Shown here: positions 1 to 8,814 of the stretch, in pieces | Numbering within the stretch: position 1 is the stretch's first letter | Layout: the number at the start of each line of letters is the position of its first letter | Assembly (NCBI RefSeq): GCF_007997385.1 | Contig: NZ_VOSC01000007.1 | Coordinates: forward strand, 162,540 to 226,539 | Reading direction: 5' to 3' | Origin: Seonamhaeicola algicola | GTDB lineage: Bacteria > Bacteroidota > Bacteroidia > Flavobacteriales > Flavobacteriaceae | Length of the DNA: 64,000 nt | Translations under genes and position numbers: made by a program | Notes under the pieces: model-generated | Told to the model about the DNA's origin: nothing | Databases searched by the model: none | Seen by the model: the letters and a program-made list of their open reading frames with translations, nothing else

Positions 1-438
1 ACTTTAAAAATTGATTATTTAGAAAATATTGATGATAATAAAACCATTTTTATACATGATAAAGCACTTAACATATACCATAATTTAAAAGATGGTAATT
101 ACCAAACTTACATGAATACAGGAGAATACCTTGACCGTTTTGAATTAACCTTTAGCGCTACAACTGCAAAGTCTTTAAGCAGTGAAACTTTTGAAACTAA
201 AAATATTCAAGCTTTTTACGCTAACAATGAAAACAATATTGTAATTATAAACTCATTAAAAAGCCATATAAAATCAGTTTCATTACACAACGTTTTAGGG
301 CAGTTAATTACAAACAAATACTTAAATACAAATGATAATTACATAACCCTTGAAACATTTAAATTACAGGCTGGTACTTATATTTTAAATGTTTACACTG
401 ATGATAAAACTATTTCTAAAAAAGTATTAATAAACTAA
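1..438 (+). CDS. C-terminal part of a secreted protein with a type IX secretion sorting domain (5' end outside window)
   Basis: The reading frame is open from base 1, so the ATG at 112 is internal and the gene begins upstream of the window. The last ~75 residues form a typical Por secretion-system (T9SS type A) sorting domain: a beta-rich stretch with the hallmark pattern SVSLHNVLGQLI, then LQAGTYILNVYTDDK and a terminal KKVLIN. Proteins with this tail are exported by the Sec system, carried across the outer membrane by T9SS and anchored or released at the surface. The part upstream of the sorting domain is too short to identify the effector domain. It is convergent with hisS and shares a bidirectional terminator with it. 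The sorting-domain call is firm; function is unknown. Confidence 0.85.
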   Translation, partial: TLKIDYLENIDDNKTIFIHDKALNIYHNLKDGNYQTYMNTGEYLDRFELTFSATTAKSLSSETFETKNIQAFYANNENNIVIINSLKSHIKSVSLHNVLGQLITNKYLNTNDNYITLETFKLQAGTYILNVYTDDKTISKKVLIN

Positions 439-475
439 TACAACTACTTATTAATAGCCTTGGTATTAAAAGCAA

Positions 476-499
476 AAAGCCCTTAAAATTAAGGGCTTT
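476..499. terminator. Bidirectional intrinsic terminator between the T9SS-tailed gene and hisS
   Basis: An 11-bp perfect stem AAAGCCCTTAA / TTAAGGGCTTT with a 2-nt AA loop, A-rich before and T-rich after on both strands. It sits between two convergent genes and can serve both. Confidence 0.85.
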
Positions 500-504
500 A
501 GTTT

Positions 505-1878
505 TTATTTTTTAACTGTTTCAATTAATTGCTCTAGTTCAATTTTATCTTGTGTGCCAGTAACCATATTTTTTAAGGTGTAGGTGTTTGAGTTTATTTC
601 TTCTTCACCCACCAAAACTACAAATGGTATATTACGCTTATTAGCATGCATCATTTGTTTTTTCATTTTTGCAGCATCTGGATATAGCTCTGCATTTATG
701 CCATTTGCACGTAATTTGTTAATAGCTTTTAAGCTAAAAAGCGCTTCGTTATCACCAAAATTTATAAATAAAACTTCAATATTTTTGTTTACAGCTTCAG
801 GGAATAAATTTAATTCTTCAAGTACTAAGTAAATTCTATCAAGGCCAAAACTAATACCAACACCACTAACATCTTTTAGGCCAAAAATACCCGTTAAATC
901 GTCATATCTTCCGCCACCACCAATAGAGCCCATTTTTACGCCTTTTGGTGCTGCTACTTCAAAAATAGCTCCGGTATAATAATTTAGGCCACGTGCTAAA
1001 GTAACATCTAATTGTAAAGTAGCCGTTTTTAAACCTAAAGCAGTAATGGCGTTATCAATAAATGCTAGTTCTTCAATACCTTTTAAACCTTCGTTTGATG
1101 TTGATAATATGGTTTTTAAACTCTCAATTTGCGAATCAAAAGAGCCTGACAATGAAAACAAAGGCTGTAATTTATCAATACCTTCTTGCGCAATACCCTT
1201 GCTTAACATTTCTTCTTTAACCTTGTCCTCGCCTATTTTATCAAGCTTATCTAGCGCTACAGTAAAATCTATTAATTTATTGCTAGCACCAATAACTTCA
1301 GCAATACCCGATAATATTTTACGATTGTTAATTTTTATTGTAACGCCTTCTAATTGTAATTTAGAAAACACGGTATCATACAACTGAATGAACTCTACCT
1401 CTTGCCATAAGCTTTTACTACCAACTACATCGGCATCGCACTGGTAAAACTCTCTAAAACGCCCTTTTTGCGGTCTGTCTGCTCGCCAAACTGGTTGAAT
1501 TTGGTAGCGCTTAAACGGAAACTCAATATCATTTTGGTGCTGTACAACGTAGCGTGCAAAAGGCACTGTTAAGTCATAACGTAGGGCTTTTTCTGAGATA
1601 CTTGGTGTTAATTTATTAGAATCTTTTTCCTCATAAGCATCCGTATTGGCTTTATTTAAATAGTCACCTGAGTTTAAAATTTTAAAAATCAAACGATCAC
1701 CTTCATCACCATATTTACCCATTAACGTATCTGAATTTTCAAAACTTGGTGTTTCTATAGGTTGAAACCCAAAAGTTTCAAAAGCACCACGTATGGTATT
1801 AAAAATATAATTACGTTTTGCTACTTGTTCTGGGTTAAAATCTCTAGTGCCTTTTGGTATACTTGGTTTTTGAGCCAT
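505..1878 (-). CDS. hisS: Histidine--tRNA ligase
   Basis: Class II aminoacyl-tRNA synthetase that charges tRNA-His in the cytoplasm. The 457 residues start with the family signature KGTRDF (9-14). Motif 2 lies at about 132-146 (arginines 140 and 142 in GRFREFYQ), the histidine-specific HisA block [10 protein letters not shown] at 294-303, and motif 3 [10 protein letters not shown] at 339-348; the C-terminal ~90 residues match the anticodon-binding fold. Length fits the Bacteroidota form. A small dyad CCTGTA/TACAGG (1886-1899) lies just upstream of the start codon. The neighbouring conserved hypothetical gene is on the same strand 121 bases upstream, separated by hairpin repeats, so hisS probably has its own promoter. 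Confidence 0.97.
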   Translation of the reverse strand: MAQKPSIPKGTRDFNPEQVAKRNYIFNTIRGAFETFGFQPIETPSFENSDTLMGKYGDEGDRLIFKILNSGDYLNKANTDAYEEKDSNKLTPSISEKALRYDLTVPFARYVVQHQNDIEFPFKRYQIQPVWRADRPQKGRFREFYQCDADVVGSKSLWQEVEFIQLYDTVFSKLQLEGVTIKINNRKILSGIAEVIGASNKLIDFTVALDKLDKIGEDKVKEEMLSKGIAQEGIDKLQPLFSLSGSFDSQIESLKTILSTSNEGLKGIEELAFIDNAITALGLKTATLQLDVTLARGLNYYTGAIFEVAAPKGVKMGSIGGGGRYDDLTGIFGLKDVSGVGISFGLDRIYLVLEELNLFPEAVNKNIEVLFINFGDNEALFSLKAINKLRANGINAELYPDAAKMKKQMMHANKRNIPFVVLVGEEEINSNTYTLKNMVTGTQDKIELEQLIETVKK

Positions 1879-1924
1879 AATTTTGCCTGTAAATACAGGT
1901 ATCTCTTTTAAAATTATAAAATAG

Positions 1925-1993
1925 ATTCCGCATTAAACACGGAATAACAAAAATAACTGTTTATCTTGAAAAAGGTTCCTGCTTTTGCAGGAA
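1925..1993. repeat. Two consecutive short hairpins (REP-like), second one a likely terminator
   Basis: Two dyads occur side by side: ATTCCG (1925-1930) with CGGAAT (1940-1945), and TTCCTGC (1976-1982) with GCAGGAA (1987-1993) around a TTTT loop. Read on the minus strand the second is followed by a C/T-rich run and lies just after the stop codon at 2000, so it can terminate that gene. The paired TTCC...GGAA hairpins resemble intergenic REP-like repeats common in flavobacterial genomes (from memory). Confidence 0.5.
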
Positions 1994-1999
1994 TAAAAT

Positions 2000-2467
2000 T
2001 TAATTTATAAGCTTATCAAAATACTTAAACAAATCGCCTTTAGTAATAACAGCGCCTTGTTCTATCATTTTAAACTTATCTAAGTTTTTATCTTCAGTGT
2101 AATCTTTATTTGCCTGTAAAAACTCAACATTTTCATCCATTAAATTTTCACGTAACCAATTATAACCTTCGGTAGTTGTAATATCTACATCATTTTTTAG
2201 GTTAATAACAATGGCTTGCATGTTTTCTTCACCTAGATAAAACAAATACATATGTTTTGCCGAAATATGTTCTAAATATTCAGCTTTATTTAAAACACCT
2301 TCCCAAATTAAATCACTAAACACATCTAATTCCGTTTCTGCTAATTCGGGTTTATTTACTTTTAAATTTTCCCACTCACTAGCAGTTATTTGCTGTGTAG
2401 CTAAAAAGTTTATAAACTCTTTATGCAGTTCTTCAAATTGTTCTTTTGTAAGTCTTGAATATTTCAT
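2000..2467 (-). CDS. Conserved hypothetical protein (probably DUF6495 type)
   Basis: A 155-residue, acidic, probably cytoplasmic protein with no signal peptide or membrane segment. It begins MKYSRLTKEQFEELH and contains several mostly helical segments plus a central KHMYLFYLGEE stretch. I recognise it as a small family widespread in Flavobacteriaceae near hisS; the family name DUF6495 is from memory and should be checked. Codon use looks like its neighbours. It is preceded by a lipoprotein phosphodiesterase 26 bases upstream on the same strand, so the two may be cotranscribed. No function can be inferred from the sequence. Confidence 0.8.
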   Translation of the reverse strand: MKYSRLTKEQFEELHKEFINFLATQQITASEWENLKVNKPELAETELDVFSDLIWEGVLNKAEYLEHISAKHMYLFYLGEENMQAIVINLKNDVDITTTEGYNWLRENLMDENVEFLQANKDYTEDKNLDKFKMIEQGAVITKGDLFKYFDKLIN

Positions 2468-2493
2468 TGTAGTTCTTTAAACATTAAATTAAT

Positions 2494-3360
2494 TTAGTTC
2501 ATTATGGCATTATAAGCATCAAAAGGCCTGTCTGTAGCAATAATATCTACACCCATTTGAGCCCATACTTTATACAATGAATCATTTTTTGCTTTTGCTT
2601 GCTTATCTAAGTTTCCTAAAGTGCCTAAAATTGTTTTTATTCCGTATGAATGAATTTTTTTATAAAACGTTTCAGAAGACAATCGTGTACCTGTAAAGGC
2701 TAACATGTTTTTGGTTGGAATTCCTGAATGTATTAACCAGTCTAGCTCTTTTTCATTTCTAGCAGAAACTGATAGTAGTAATTCTGGTGCAACTTTGTGT
2801 GCTGCTGTTGCCTGATCTAAACTATAAGTTATAATAACTGCTATATCTTGAGCCTGCGCTTCTTTAATTTGGTTTACAACTTTTTTTACAGAAACCCCGC
2901 GTTTAATATCTACAGTTAAAATTACATTATTCTTTTTTGCCCATTGTAAAACGTGCTTAAATAACGGAATTTTAAATTGTGTTTCATTTCCAAAATCATC
3001 TTGCAAATTATATGCTAAAAGTTCTTTATAAGTGAAATTTGAAATTTTACCGTTTCCTGTTGTGGTGCGGTTTATTGCATTATCATGCATTAATACTAAC
3101 AAACTATCTTTTGTTAAGGCTACATCAATTTCATAAATGGCGCCTTTAATACTGTCATTTATAAATTGAAGTGTTTCTAAACAGTTTTCAGGATATTTTT
3201 TTAGGCCCTTTCCGCCTCTGTGTACGCTAATTATTGTTGAATCATTTGATGAATATGCAAAGGTACTTAAGAAAACCGATGGTTTATTTTCTTCAACTTT
3301 ATTTGATTTTGATTTACATGATAGCCCCAGAAAAAGCAAAAAAACTAATAAATATTTCAT
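2494..3360 (-). CDS. Glycerophosphodiester phosphodiesterase family lipoprotein
   Basis: The 288-residue protein has a lipoprotein signal ending LGLSC with Cys15 as the lipidation site, so it should be anchored in the inner or outer membrane. The GDPD domain fills the rest: H47-R48 of the HRG motif, E58-N59, the EID metal ligands E77/D79, and H92-D93 of the HD motif, followed by a TIM-barrel pattern ending in IIATDRP (around 275). The family hydrolyses glycerophosphodiesters to glycerol 3-phosphate and an alcohol, using a divalent metal. All expected catalytic residues are visible, so it is likely active; the physiological substrate is not determined. Its start codon directly follows the T-run of the terminator of the upstream TonB receptor. 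Confidence 0.88.
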   Translation of the reverse strand: MKYLLVFLLFLGLSCKSKSNKVEENKPSVFLSTFAYSSNDSTIISVHRGGKGLKKYPENCLETLQFINDSIKGAIYEIDVALTKDSLLVLMHDNAINRTTTGNGKISNFTYKELLAYNLQDDFGNETQFKIPLFKHVLQWAKKNNVILTVDIKRGVSVKKVVNQIKEAQAQDIAVIITYSLDQATAAHKVAPELLLSVSARNEKELDWLIHSGIPTKNMLAFTGTRLSSETFYKKIHSYGIKTILGTLGNLDKQAKAKNDSLYKVWAQMGVDIIATDRPFDAYNAIMN

Positions 3361-3391
3361 AAAAAATGCGCTCCTAATTTTTAGAAGCGCA
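3361..3391 (-). terminator. Terminator of the Oar-like TonB receptor, abutting the next start codon
   Basis: On the minus strand the outer stem TGCGCT / AGCGCA (3367-3391) with an AT-rich, partly paired interior is followed by a run of six T, and the ATG of the phosphodiesterase gene comes immediately after. Good intrinsic-terminator form, though its position means it also lies over the next gene's leader. Confidence 0.65.
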
Positions 3392-3417
3392 AATTTAATA
3401 ATATTACTACTAGTATT

Positions 3418-6400
3418 CTAGAAAATGTAACGTAAACCTACCTGAGCTTGCCAACGTGATGCCAAACTAGAATCAAAACCAAAGGTTTTTGTTTGGTTAC
3501 CGTTAAATGTATAAATTGGCGCCCCAGCATTATCAAAAGTTACACCAATTGGTTGAGTATTGTTAGGTTCTTGAATAACACCCCAATCTGAATTTAGTAA
3601 ATTACCAAAGTTTAAAATATCTAAACTTAACTGTAATGTATTGGTTTTATCTTCAGCTACATTAAATTTAAAATCTTGTAACAATTTAATATCCCAGCGG
3701 CCTCTCCAAGGCGCTAAAGCACCGTAACGTTCAGCATATTGGCCACGTCTGTCATTTAAATAATCATCTTGAGCAATATAATTTTCTAAAGCTTGTGCAT
3801 CGGCAGTATTAGCAAATTGCATTTGGCTAATTTCAGAAGATGTTGGTATATAAATAAGATCATTAATTGCACTACCATCACCATTAATATCACCTCCGTA
3901 AGTATAATTAAAACGTGCTCCTTGAGCATATTCAAAAAATGTAGACAAGGTAGTTGACCATTTATCATTACCATAGGTCCATTTTTTACTAGCTACCCCA
4001 ATAAAACGGTGTGTATCACCATATTTAGAGTAACTTAACACATCATTGTTTACATTACCTAAAGCTGGGTTTCCGTTGAAGGCATCACCTGTAATTTCAG
4101 CTTCAATAGAGTTTACATCTTTAGCATTTAAATAGCTATACGCTAGCATAGTGTACAAACCATTATCAAAACTTTTTTGTGCTTTTACCGAAGCATTCCA
4201 AATTCTACCTTTATCAGAATTTGTCATAACATAGGCATTACCATTTACAACTTCACCCCACGGCAAGGTAGCTTTTGCGTGGTCTGCATCAGTATAAACA
4301 GCTCTATTATCAACACCTTGTAATTGACCTGTAGGCTTGTTTAAGCCCCAATTTTGTACATGCACACCGTTAATATCTTTGGTGTATGATACATCGGCTG
4401 TTAAAATAATACCATTTTCTAATTTTTTATCAATACCTAAATTAGTTCTCCAAACTTGTGGGAATTTAAAATCAGGATCAACCGCTTGATAGAAAAAGGC
4501 ATCAACACCACTTACTTGGTTACCAATCCATACAAACGGGAAACGTCCTGTAAATACACCTGTACCACCACGTATTTGTAATGAGCTATCGCCATTAACA
4601 TCATAGTTAATACCAACTCTTGGAGAAATCAACCAATCGTTACCTGGCATTTGTGTAGAGTCTATTAATAAAGGCTCTCCTGTATCAGGATCAAAGTACT
4701 GTGTGTCTGGTAAATAAATTTCACCATTATCAGTATCTATAAAATTTTGGGCTTTATCTGCTGTGTCAAAAAATAGTGGTTTATCAAAACGAATACCGTA
4801 GGTTAATTTAAATTTATCATTTACTTCCCATTCGTCTTGTAAGTAAAATGCTAGTTGACCAACGTTTGTTTCGGCAAGTAACCAACCGCCATCCGTTCCT
4901 TCTGGCTGTGAATTTCTTGCATTAAAAGTAGCTTGTGCAGCTGCAAAATCATATGCAGCGGCATCAAAATCATTTATATCAACACTTCCGAAAACATCAA
5001 AACCATAACCTTTTAAATTGAATGAGTTATCAAACTCAAATTTTTCAAATGAAAACCCTACTGTATATGTATGATTTCCTTTAAAAAAGTTTAAGTTGTT
5101 GGTTAACTGAATTACTTTTTGATCTAGTTTATTGTTTATTGAAAATGGTTCATGTCCTGCAACAATGTAAGGAGATCCATCTTTAAAAATATTAATTACT
5201 GGTGCTGGTGTTGAAAATGGGTTTCTAAAATCATTGAAATGTGAATACCCAACTTGTAATTTATTAGTTACGCTTTCTGATACTGTTGAGTTTAACTCTA
5301 ACTGCACCGAATTTAACTCATTAACTTGCTCATAACCTGAATTTTGAAACTGAAGTGTAGAAGCACCAGGACCACGTGGATATATAGCCGATGGATGTGC
5401 TGGTTTTTGTTGTGAAGCATCTAAAAAGTTATAAATTAATGCTAAGCGGTTTTTATCGTTAATATTCCAATCTAATTTAAAAATACCTTTAGTAGACTCT
5501 GATGCATGTGTAAAATCTTGATAAGCTCCAGGGTCATACCCTTGAGCTAAAAGGGCGTCTCTAACAGCTATTAAATCGCTTTCTAAAACTCTAGATTCAT
5601 TAATACCACCAGCGCCTGTGTTTGGTACCCAACCCTTGGTTCCTAAATCATCTCTATCATCTTTTTCAAAATTTGCAAAAAAGAATAATTTGTTTTTTAC
5701 TATGGGGCCACCTATACTAACGCCGTATTGTGTTTGGTTTAAATCTGGGCGAGTAACCTCTTCTCCTTTTATTTTTTTACCAGTCATTTTTTCGTTTCTA
5801 GTAAACCCATAAACTGTACCATGAAACTCATTAGTACCACTTTTAGTTACTGCATTAACTGATGCACCTGTAAAGCCAGACTGTGTAACATCATACGGAG
5901 CTGTAGATACTTGAATTTGATCAATAGCATCTAATGAAATTGGTTGTGCGCCAGTTTGTCCACCAGGCGTAGCTGCATCTAAACCAAATGGGTTGTTAAA
6001 AATAGCACCATCTAGAGAAAAATTATTGAACTGATCATTTCTACCTCCAAATGAGCCACCACTAGCGGTTGGTTCTAACCTTGTAAAATCTGCTTGCGAT
6101 CTTGATATTGTTGGTAATCTTGTTAATTCACGACGGCCTACGCTGGTTTCGGCACCAGTACGATCGCTACCAAAAGTACCTGTACCACCAGTACCTTGAA
6201 TTACCACAGCATCAAGCTGTTGACTATCTTCTGTTAAAGTAACGTCAATATTTTGTGTTTTACCTAAGGTTAAAAACACATCATTAAAAGTTTGCTCTTG
6301 GTATCCAATAAAACTTACAGTAATGGTGTAAGGCCCACCTACTCTTAAATTTAAAAGGTTAAACCTTCCGTCAAAGTTTGTAGCTGCACCATACTTTGTA

Positions 6401-6552
6401 CCTGTTGGTGTATGAATAGCAACTATGTTGGCTCCTGGAAGTGGTTCAGAGTTACTATCAACAATAAGGCCTTTAATGTTTGATGTTGTTACTTGGGCAA
6501 AACCAAGCAAACTACAAAACAAGAAAAAAAATAAAATAGTTGATTTTTTCAT
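3418..6552 (-). CDS. Oar-like TonB-dependent outer-membrane receptor
   Basis: A 1044-residue outer-membrane protein. It has a signal peptide (about 1-19, ending GFAQ), a carboxypeptidase-regulatory beta-sandwich (about 22-110, with GLIVDSNSEPLPGANI and the DGRF turn), then a plug domain containing GRNDQFNNFSLDGA and TKSGTNEFHGTVYGF, and a long beta-barrel ending in an aromatic residue (LRYIF). The architecture and the plug sequence match Oar-type receptors, which import large or unknown substrates (for some, peptides) using TonB energy. No SusD partner or substrate-specific enzyme lies next to it, so the substrate cannot be inferred. It is followed by a terminator, so it is probably monocistronic. 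Confidence 0.92.
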   Translation of the reverse strand: MKKSTILFFFLFCSLLGFAQVTTSNIKGLIVDSNSEPLPGANIVAIHTPTGTKYGAATNFDGRFNLLNLRVGGPYTITVSFIGYQEQTFNDVFLTLGKTQNIDVTLTEDSQQLDAVVIQGTGGTGTFGSDRTGAETSVGRRELTRLPTISRSQADFTRLEPTASGGSFGGRNDQFNNFSLDGAIFNNPFGLDAATPGGQTGAQPISLDAIDQIQVSTAPYDVTQSGFTGASVNAVTKSGTNEFHGTVYGFTRNEKMTGKKIKGEEVTRPDLNQTQYGVSIGGPIVKNKLFFFANFEKDDRDDLGTKGWVPNTGAGGINESRVLESDLIAVRDALLAQGYDPGAYQDFTHASESTKGIFKLDWNINDKNRLALIYNFLDASQQKPAHPSAIYPRGPGASTLQFQNSGYEQVNELNSVQLELNSTVSESVTNKLQVGYSHFNDFRNPFSTPAPVINIFKDGSPYIVAGHEPFSINNKLDQKVIQLTNNLNFFKGNHTYTVGFSFEKFEFDNSFNLKGYGFDVFGSVDINDFDAAAYDFAAAQATFNARNSQPEGTDGGWLLAETNVGQLAFYLQDEWEVNDKFKLTYGIRFDKPLFFDTADKAQNFIDTDNGEIYLPDTQYFDPDTGEPLLIDSTQMPGNDWLISPRVGINYDVNGDSSLQIRGGTGVFTGRFPFVWIGNQVSGVDAFFYQAVDPDFKFPQVWRTNLGIDKKLENGIILTADVSYTKDINGVHVQNWGLNKPTGQLQGVDNRAVYTDADHAKATLPWGEVVNGNAYVMTNSDKGRIWNASVKAQKSFDNGLYTMLAYSYLNAKDVNSIEAEITGDAFNGNPALGNVNNDVLSYSKYGDTHRFIGVASKKWTYGNDKWSTTLSTFFEYAQGARFNYTYGGDINGDGSAINDLIYIPTSSEISQMQFANTADAQALENYIAQDDYLNDRRGQYAERYGALAPWRGRWDIKLLQDFKFNVAEDKTNTLQLSLDILNFGNLLNSDWGVIQEPNNTQPIGVTFDNAGAPIYTFNGNQTKTFGFDSSLASRWQAQVGLRYIF

Positions 6553-6619
6553 GTGAATTGTTTTAAAAATTGAGTTAGTCTATTATGCATGCATAACAAG
6601 CATACCTAACAAAATTAAT

Positions 6620-6655
6620 AAAAAAAAAGGCTACTCAGTTGAGTAGCCTTTTTTT
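6620..6655. terminator. Strong bidirectional terminator after the rpsF operon
   Basis: Perfect 9-bp stem GGCTACTCA (6629-6637) / TGAGTAGCC (6640-6648) with a 2-nt loop, preceded by nine A and followed by seven T. It ends the minus-strand ribosomal protein operon. Confidence 0.9.
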
Positions 6656-6688
6656 ATGATAATATTTTATTAACGTATTGTTAACATT

Positions 6689-7141
6689 TTAGTTTGCTTG
6701 CGCAACAACTTCAAATGGTAAATCTACAGATACTTCTCTGTGTAAACGTATAACAGCGTTGTATTTACCTAAACGTTTTACGTTACCACCAATTACATTA
6801 ATGAATTTTTTATCAATTGCTTGACCTTCTTTTTCTAAAGCAGCAGCAACATCAATATTGTTTACAGAACCAAATAATTTATCGCCTGCACCTACTTTTG
6901 ATGCTATTTTAATTTCTAAAGCTTTAAGCTTTTCAGCTACAGCATTAGCATCATCAATAATTTTCTTTTCTTTAAAAGCTCTTTGCTTTAAGTTTTCAGC
7001 TAATACTTTTTTTGCTGAAACGGTAGCTAAAATAGCTTGACCTGTTGGAATTAAAAAGTTTCTACCGTAACCGTTCTTTACTGTTACAACATCGTCTTTA
7101 AATCCTAAATTCTCAACGTCTTGTTTTAATATAAGTTCCAT
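6689..7141 (-). CDS. rplI: 50S ribosomal protein L9
   Basis: Ribosomal protein bL9, 150 residues, close to the normal length. The N-terminal domain carries the family signature ENLGFKDDVVTVKNGYGRNF (about 11-30) with the RNA-binding GYGRNFLIP loop, followed by the long connecting helix (about 45-75, AENLKQRAFKEKK) and the C-terminal domain. It binds 23S rRNA at the base of the L1 stalk and restrains forward slippage. Last gene of the rpsF-rpsR-rplI operon, 13 bases after rpsR, and followed by a strong terminator. Confidence 0.98.
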   Translation of the reverse strand: MELILKQDVENLGFKDDVVTVKNGYGRNFLIPTGQAILATVSAKKVLAENLKQRAFKEKKIIDDANAVAEKLKALEIKIASKVGAGDKLFGSVNNIDVAAALEKEGQAIDKKFINVIGGNVKRLGKYNAVIRLHREVSVDLPFEVVAQAN

Positions 7142-7154
7142 TGTTATCGGTATT

Positions 7155-7451
7155 TTACTTTAATAAATCTGCTACGTATGGCATTAAAGCTAAGTGGCGT
7201 GCTCTTTTAACAGCTACAGACACTTTTCTTTGGTACTTTAATGAAGTTCCTGTTAAACGTCTTGGTAAAATTTTACCTTGCTCGTTTACAAACTTTAATA
7301 AGAAATCTGGATCTTTATAATCAATATATTTAATACCTGATTTTTTAAATCTACAGTATTTCTTTTGCTTATTAGTTTCAATGTTTAACGGTGTTAAATA
7401 TCTAATTTCACCGTCTTTTTTTCCTTTTGCTTGTTGATCTAATGATGCCAT
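7155..7451 (-). CDS. rpsR: 30S ribosomal protein S18
   Basis: Ribosomal protein bS18, 98 residues, with the conserved core [20 protein letters not shown] followed by [16 protein letters not shown] and [11 protein letters not shown]. It partners bS6 on the platform of the small subunit, which explains the conserved gene pair. The N-terminal ~20 residues are a lineage extension relative to the Escherichia coli protein. It lies 2 bases after rpsF and 13 before rplI, consistent with a single transcript. Confidence 0.98.
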   Translation of the reverse strand: MASLDQQAKGKKDGEIRYLTPLNIETNKQKKYCRFKKSGIKYIDYKDPDFLLKFVNEQGKILPRRLTGTSLKYQRKVSVAVKRARHLALMPYVADLLK

Positions 7452-7453
7452 AA

Positions 7454-7792
7454 TTAAGCTTTTTGTTTAAGTTTTTCTCTTCTTCTTTCTGCCCAAGCTA
7501 CTGCGTGTTTATCTAACGATACTGTTAAATAACGCATAAAACGCTCATCACGTCTAAACTCTAATTCTAAGTCTCCAATTACTTCACCAGCAACAGTGTA
7601 CTCAAATAAGTGATAAAAACCACTTTTCTTGTTTTGAATAGGGTAAGCTAATTTTTTTAGTCCCCAATCTTCTTTTGATATCATCTTAGCACCTTTAGAA
7701 ACAAGAAAATCTTCGTATTTCTTTACTGTTTCCTTTATCTGATCTTCAGATAAAACGGGATTCAAGATGAAAACAGTTTCATAATGATTCAT
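7454..7792 (-). CDS. rpsF: 30S ribosomal protein S6
   Basis: Ribosomal protein bS6, 112 residues, beginning [19 protein letters not shown] and containing the GLKKLAYPI strand and the [16 protein letters not shown] segment that define the family. It forms a heterodimer with bS18 on the 30S platform. First gene of the operon; a good Bacteroidota-type promoter lies 35-42 bases upstream. The predicted leader is only about 25-30 nt, which looks too short for the S6:S18-binding leader described in other bacteria. Confidence 0.98.
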   Translation of the reverse strand: MNHYETVFILNPVLSEDQIKETVKKYEDFLVSKGAKMISKEDWGLKKLAYPIQNKKSGFYHLFEYTVAGEVIGDLELEFRRDERFMRYLTVSLDKHAVAWAERRREKLKQKA

Positions 7793-7826
7793 ATAAAATC
7801 TATTTTAATTGTTAAAAAATTGGCTG

Positions 7827-7860
7827 CAAAAATAAATAATATATACATATAAAACAACAA
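7827..7860 (-). promoter_or_regulatory. Promoter of the rpsF-rpsR-rplI operon
   Basis: On the minus strand the -7 element TATTTTTG (7827-7834) is an exact match to the Bacteroidota consensus TAnnTTTG. Two overlapping candidates for the -33 TTG lie at 7855-7857 and 7858-7860, 20 and 23 bases upstream, in the accepted range. The bases after it, CAGCCAATTT, are shared with the rplS promoter. Confidence 0.7.
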
Positions 7861-7932
7861 TAATTTCATTATATTGTGACGCAGAATATTTTTGTTAAAA
7901 TTATGTTAAAAAACGTTGTTTGTCGATGTTTT

Positions 7933-7963
7933 TTGGTGTTTACCGTAATTTTTTGTACTATTG
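7933..7963 (+). promoter_or_regulatory. Possible promoter of the LytTR response regulator
   Basis: TTG at 7933-7935, 20 bases, then TACTATTG at 7956-7963, one mismatch from TAnnTTTG. The start codon follows 30 bases later. Weak evidence because the region is AT-rich. Confidence 0.35.
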
Positions 7964-7993
7964 TCGATATCTTAACCGAAATAATAAAATGTT

Positions 7994-8689
7994 ATGACTT
8001 TAAACTGTGTAGTAGTAGACGATTCAGCGATACAACGTTTGTCTATTGTTAAGCTTGTTGAAAATCACCCTTCGCTTAACTTGATAGCCGAATACAGTAG
8101 CGCTTTAGAGACTAAAAACGGATTGAATACGCACCAAGTAGATCTTATCTTTTTAGATATTGAAATGCCAGTATTAAATGGATTTGAACTACTAGACGTA
8201 TTAAACAAAAAACCGCAAATTATTTTTGTAACCGGTAAAACCGAGTATGCTTTTAAAGCATTTAACTATGATGCTACCGATTATTTGCACAAGCCAATTA
8301 CTAGAGAACGCTTTAACGCATCTGTAGAAAAAGCTTTAGAACACCACCGCTTATTAATGAACCAAAACGAAGAAGAGGGTGAACACATCTTTGTTAAAAG
8401 TAACCTAAAAAAGCGTAAAGTTTATATAAAAGACATTAAATGGATTGAAGCTTTAGGTGACTACGTAAAATTAGTTACTGAAGAAACTAGCTTAGTTGTA
8501 CTTTCTACAATGAAAGCTTTTGAAGCTGAATTACCCGAAGGTAAATTTTTAAGAATTCATAAATCTTATATTGTTAACCTTGATAAAATTGATAGGTTTA
8601 ACAGCAAAAATGTTGAAGTAGGCGCTTATGAAATTCCGTTAAGCCGAAACAAAAAAACACAACTTGTTGATGCTTTAAATAATATTTAG
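7994..8689 (+). CDS. LytTR-family response regulator
   Basis: A 231-residue two-component response regulator. The N-terminal receiver domain (1-118) has the acidic pair D9-D10, phosphoacceptor D55 in FLDIEMP, T80 and K100 in HKP. The C-terminal LytTR DNA-binding domain (about 128-231) carries IKWIEALGDYVKLVT and the RIHKSYIVNLDKI signature. LytTR regulators bind paired repeats in target promoters, but no target site is evident here. There is no histidine kinase next to it, so the partner must be encoded elsewhere or be one of several kinases in the genome. It stands alone, divergent from the rpsF operon and convergent with priA. Confidence 0.93.
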   Translation: MTLNCVVVDDSAIQRLSIVKLVENHPSLNLIAEYSSALETKNGLNTHQVDLIFLDIEMPVLNGFELLDVLNKKPQIIFVTGKTEYAFKAFNYDATDYLHKPITRERFNASVEKALEHHRLLMNQNEEEGEHIFVKSNLKKRKVYIKDIKWIEALGDYVKLVTEETSLVVLSTMKAFEAELPEGKFLRIHKSYIVNLDKIDRFNSKNVEVGAYEIPLSRNKKTQLVDALNNI

Positions 8690-8814
8690 AAGCTTGCCTT
8701 TAAAAACTAAACCTGTTTTAGTTTAATACAAATATTAAGATGAAGTAAATTAAAATCCTGATTTTTTATCTGGATAAATTCAAAAACGAAATTTAAATAC
8801 TAATTTCTATTTCA

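Noticed and set aside
112..438. A complete 108-residue gene starting at ATG 112
   Set aside because: The frame is open from base 1 with protein-like sequence before the ATG, so it is the 3' end of a larger gene.
1046..1387. 113-codon open frame on the plus strand inside hisS
   Set aside because: Antisense to a clear hisS; serine/leucine-rich translation typical of a shadow frame.
8704..8724. AAACTAAA/TTTAGTTT hairpin between the LytTR regulator and priA
   Set aside because: Only A/T pairs apart from one, and no T-run follows; too weak to call a terminator.
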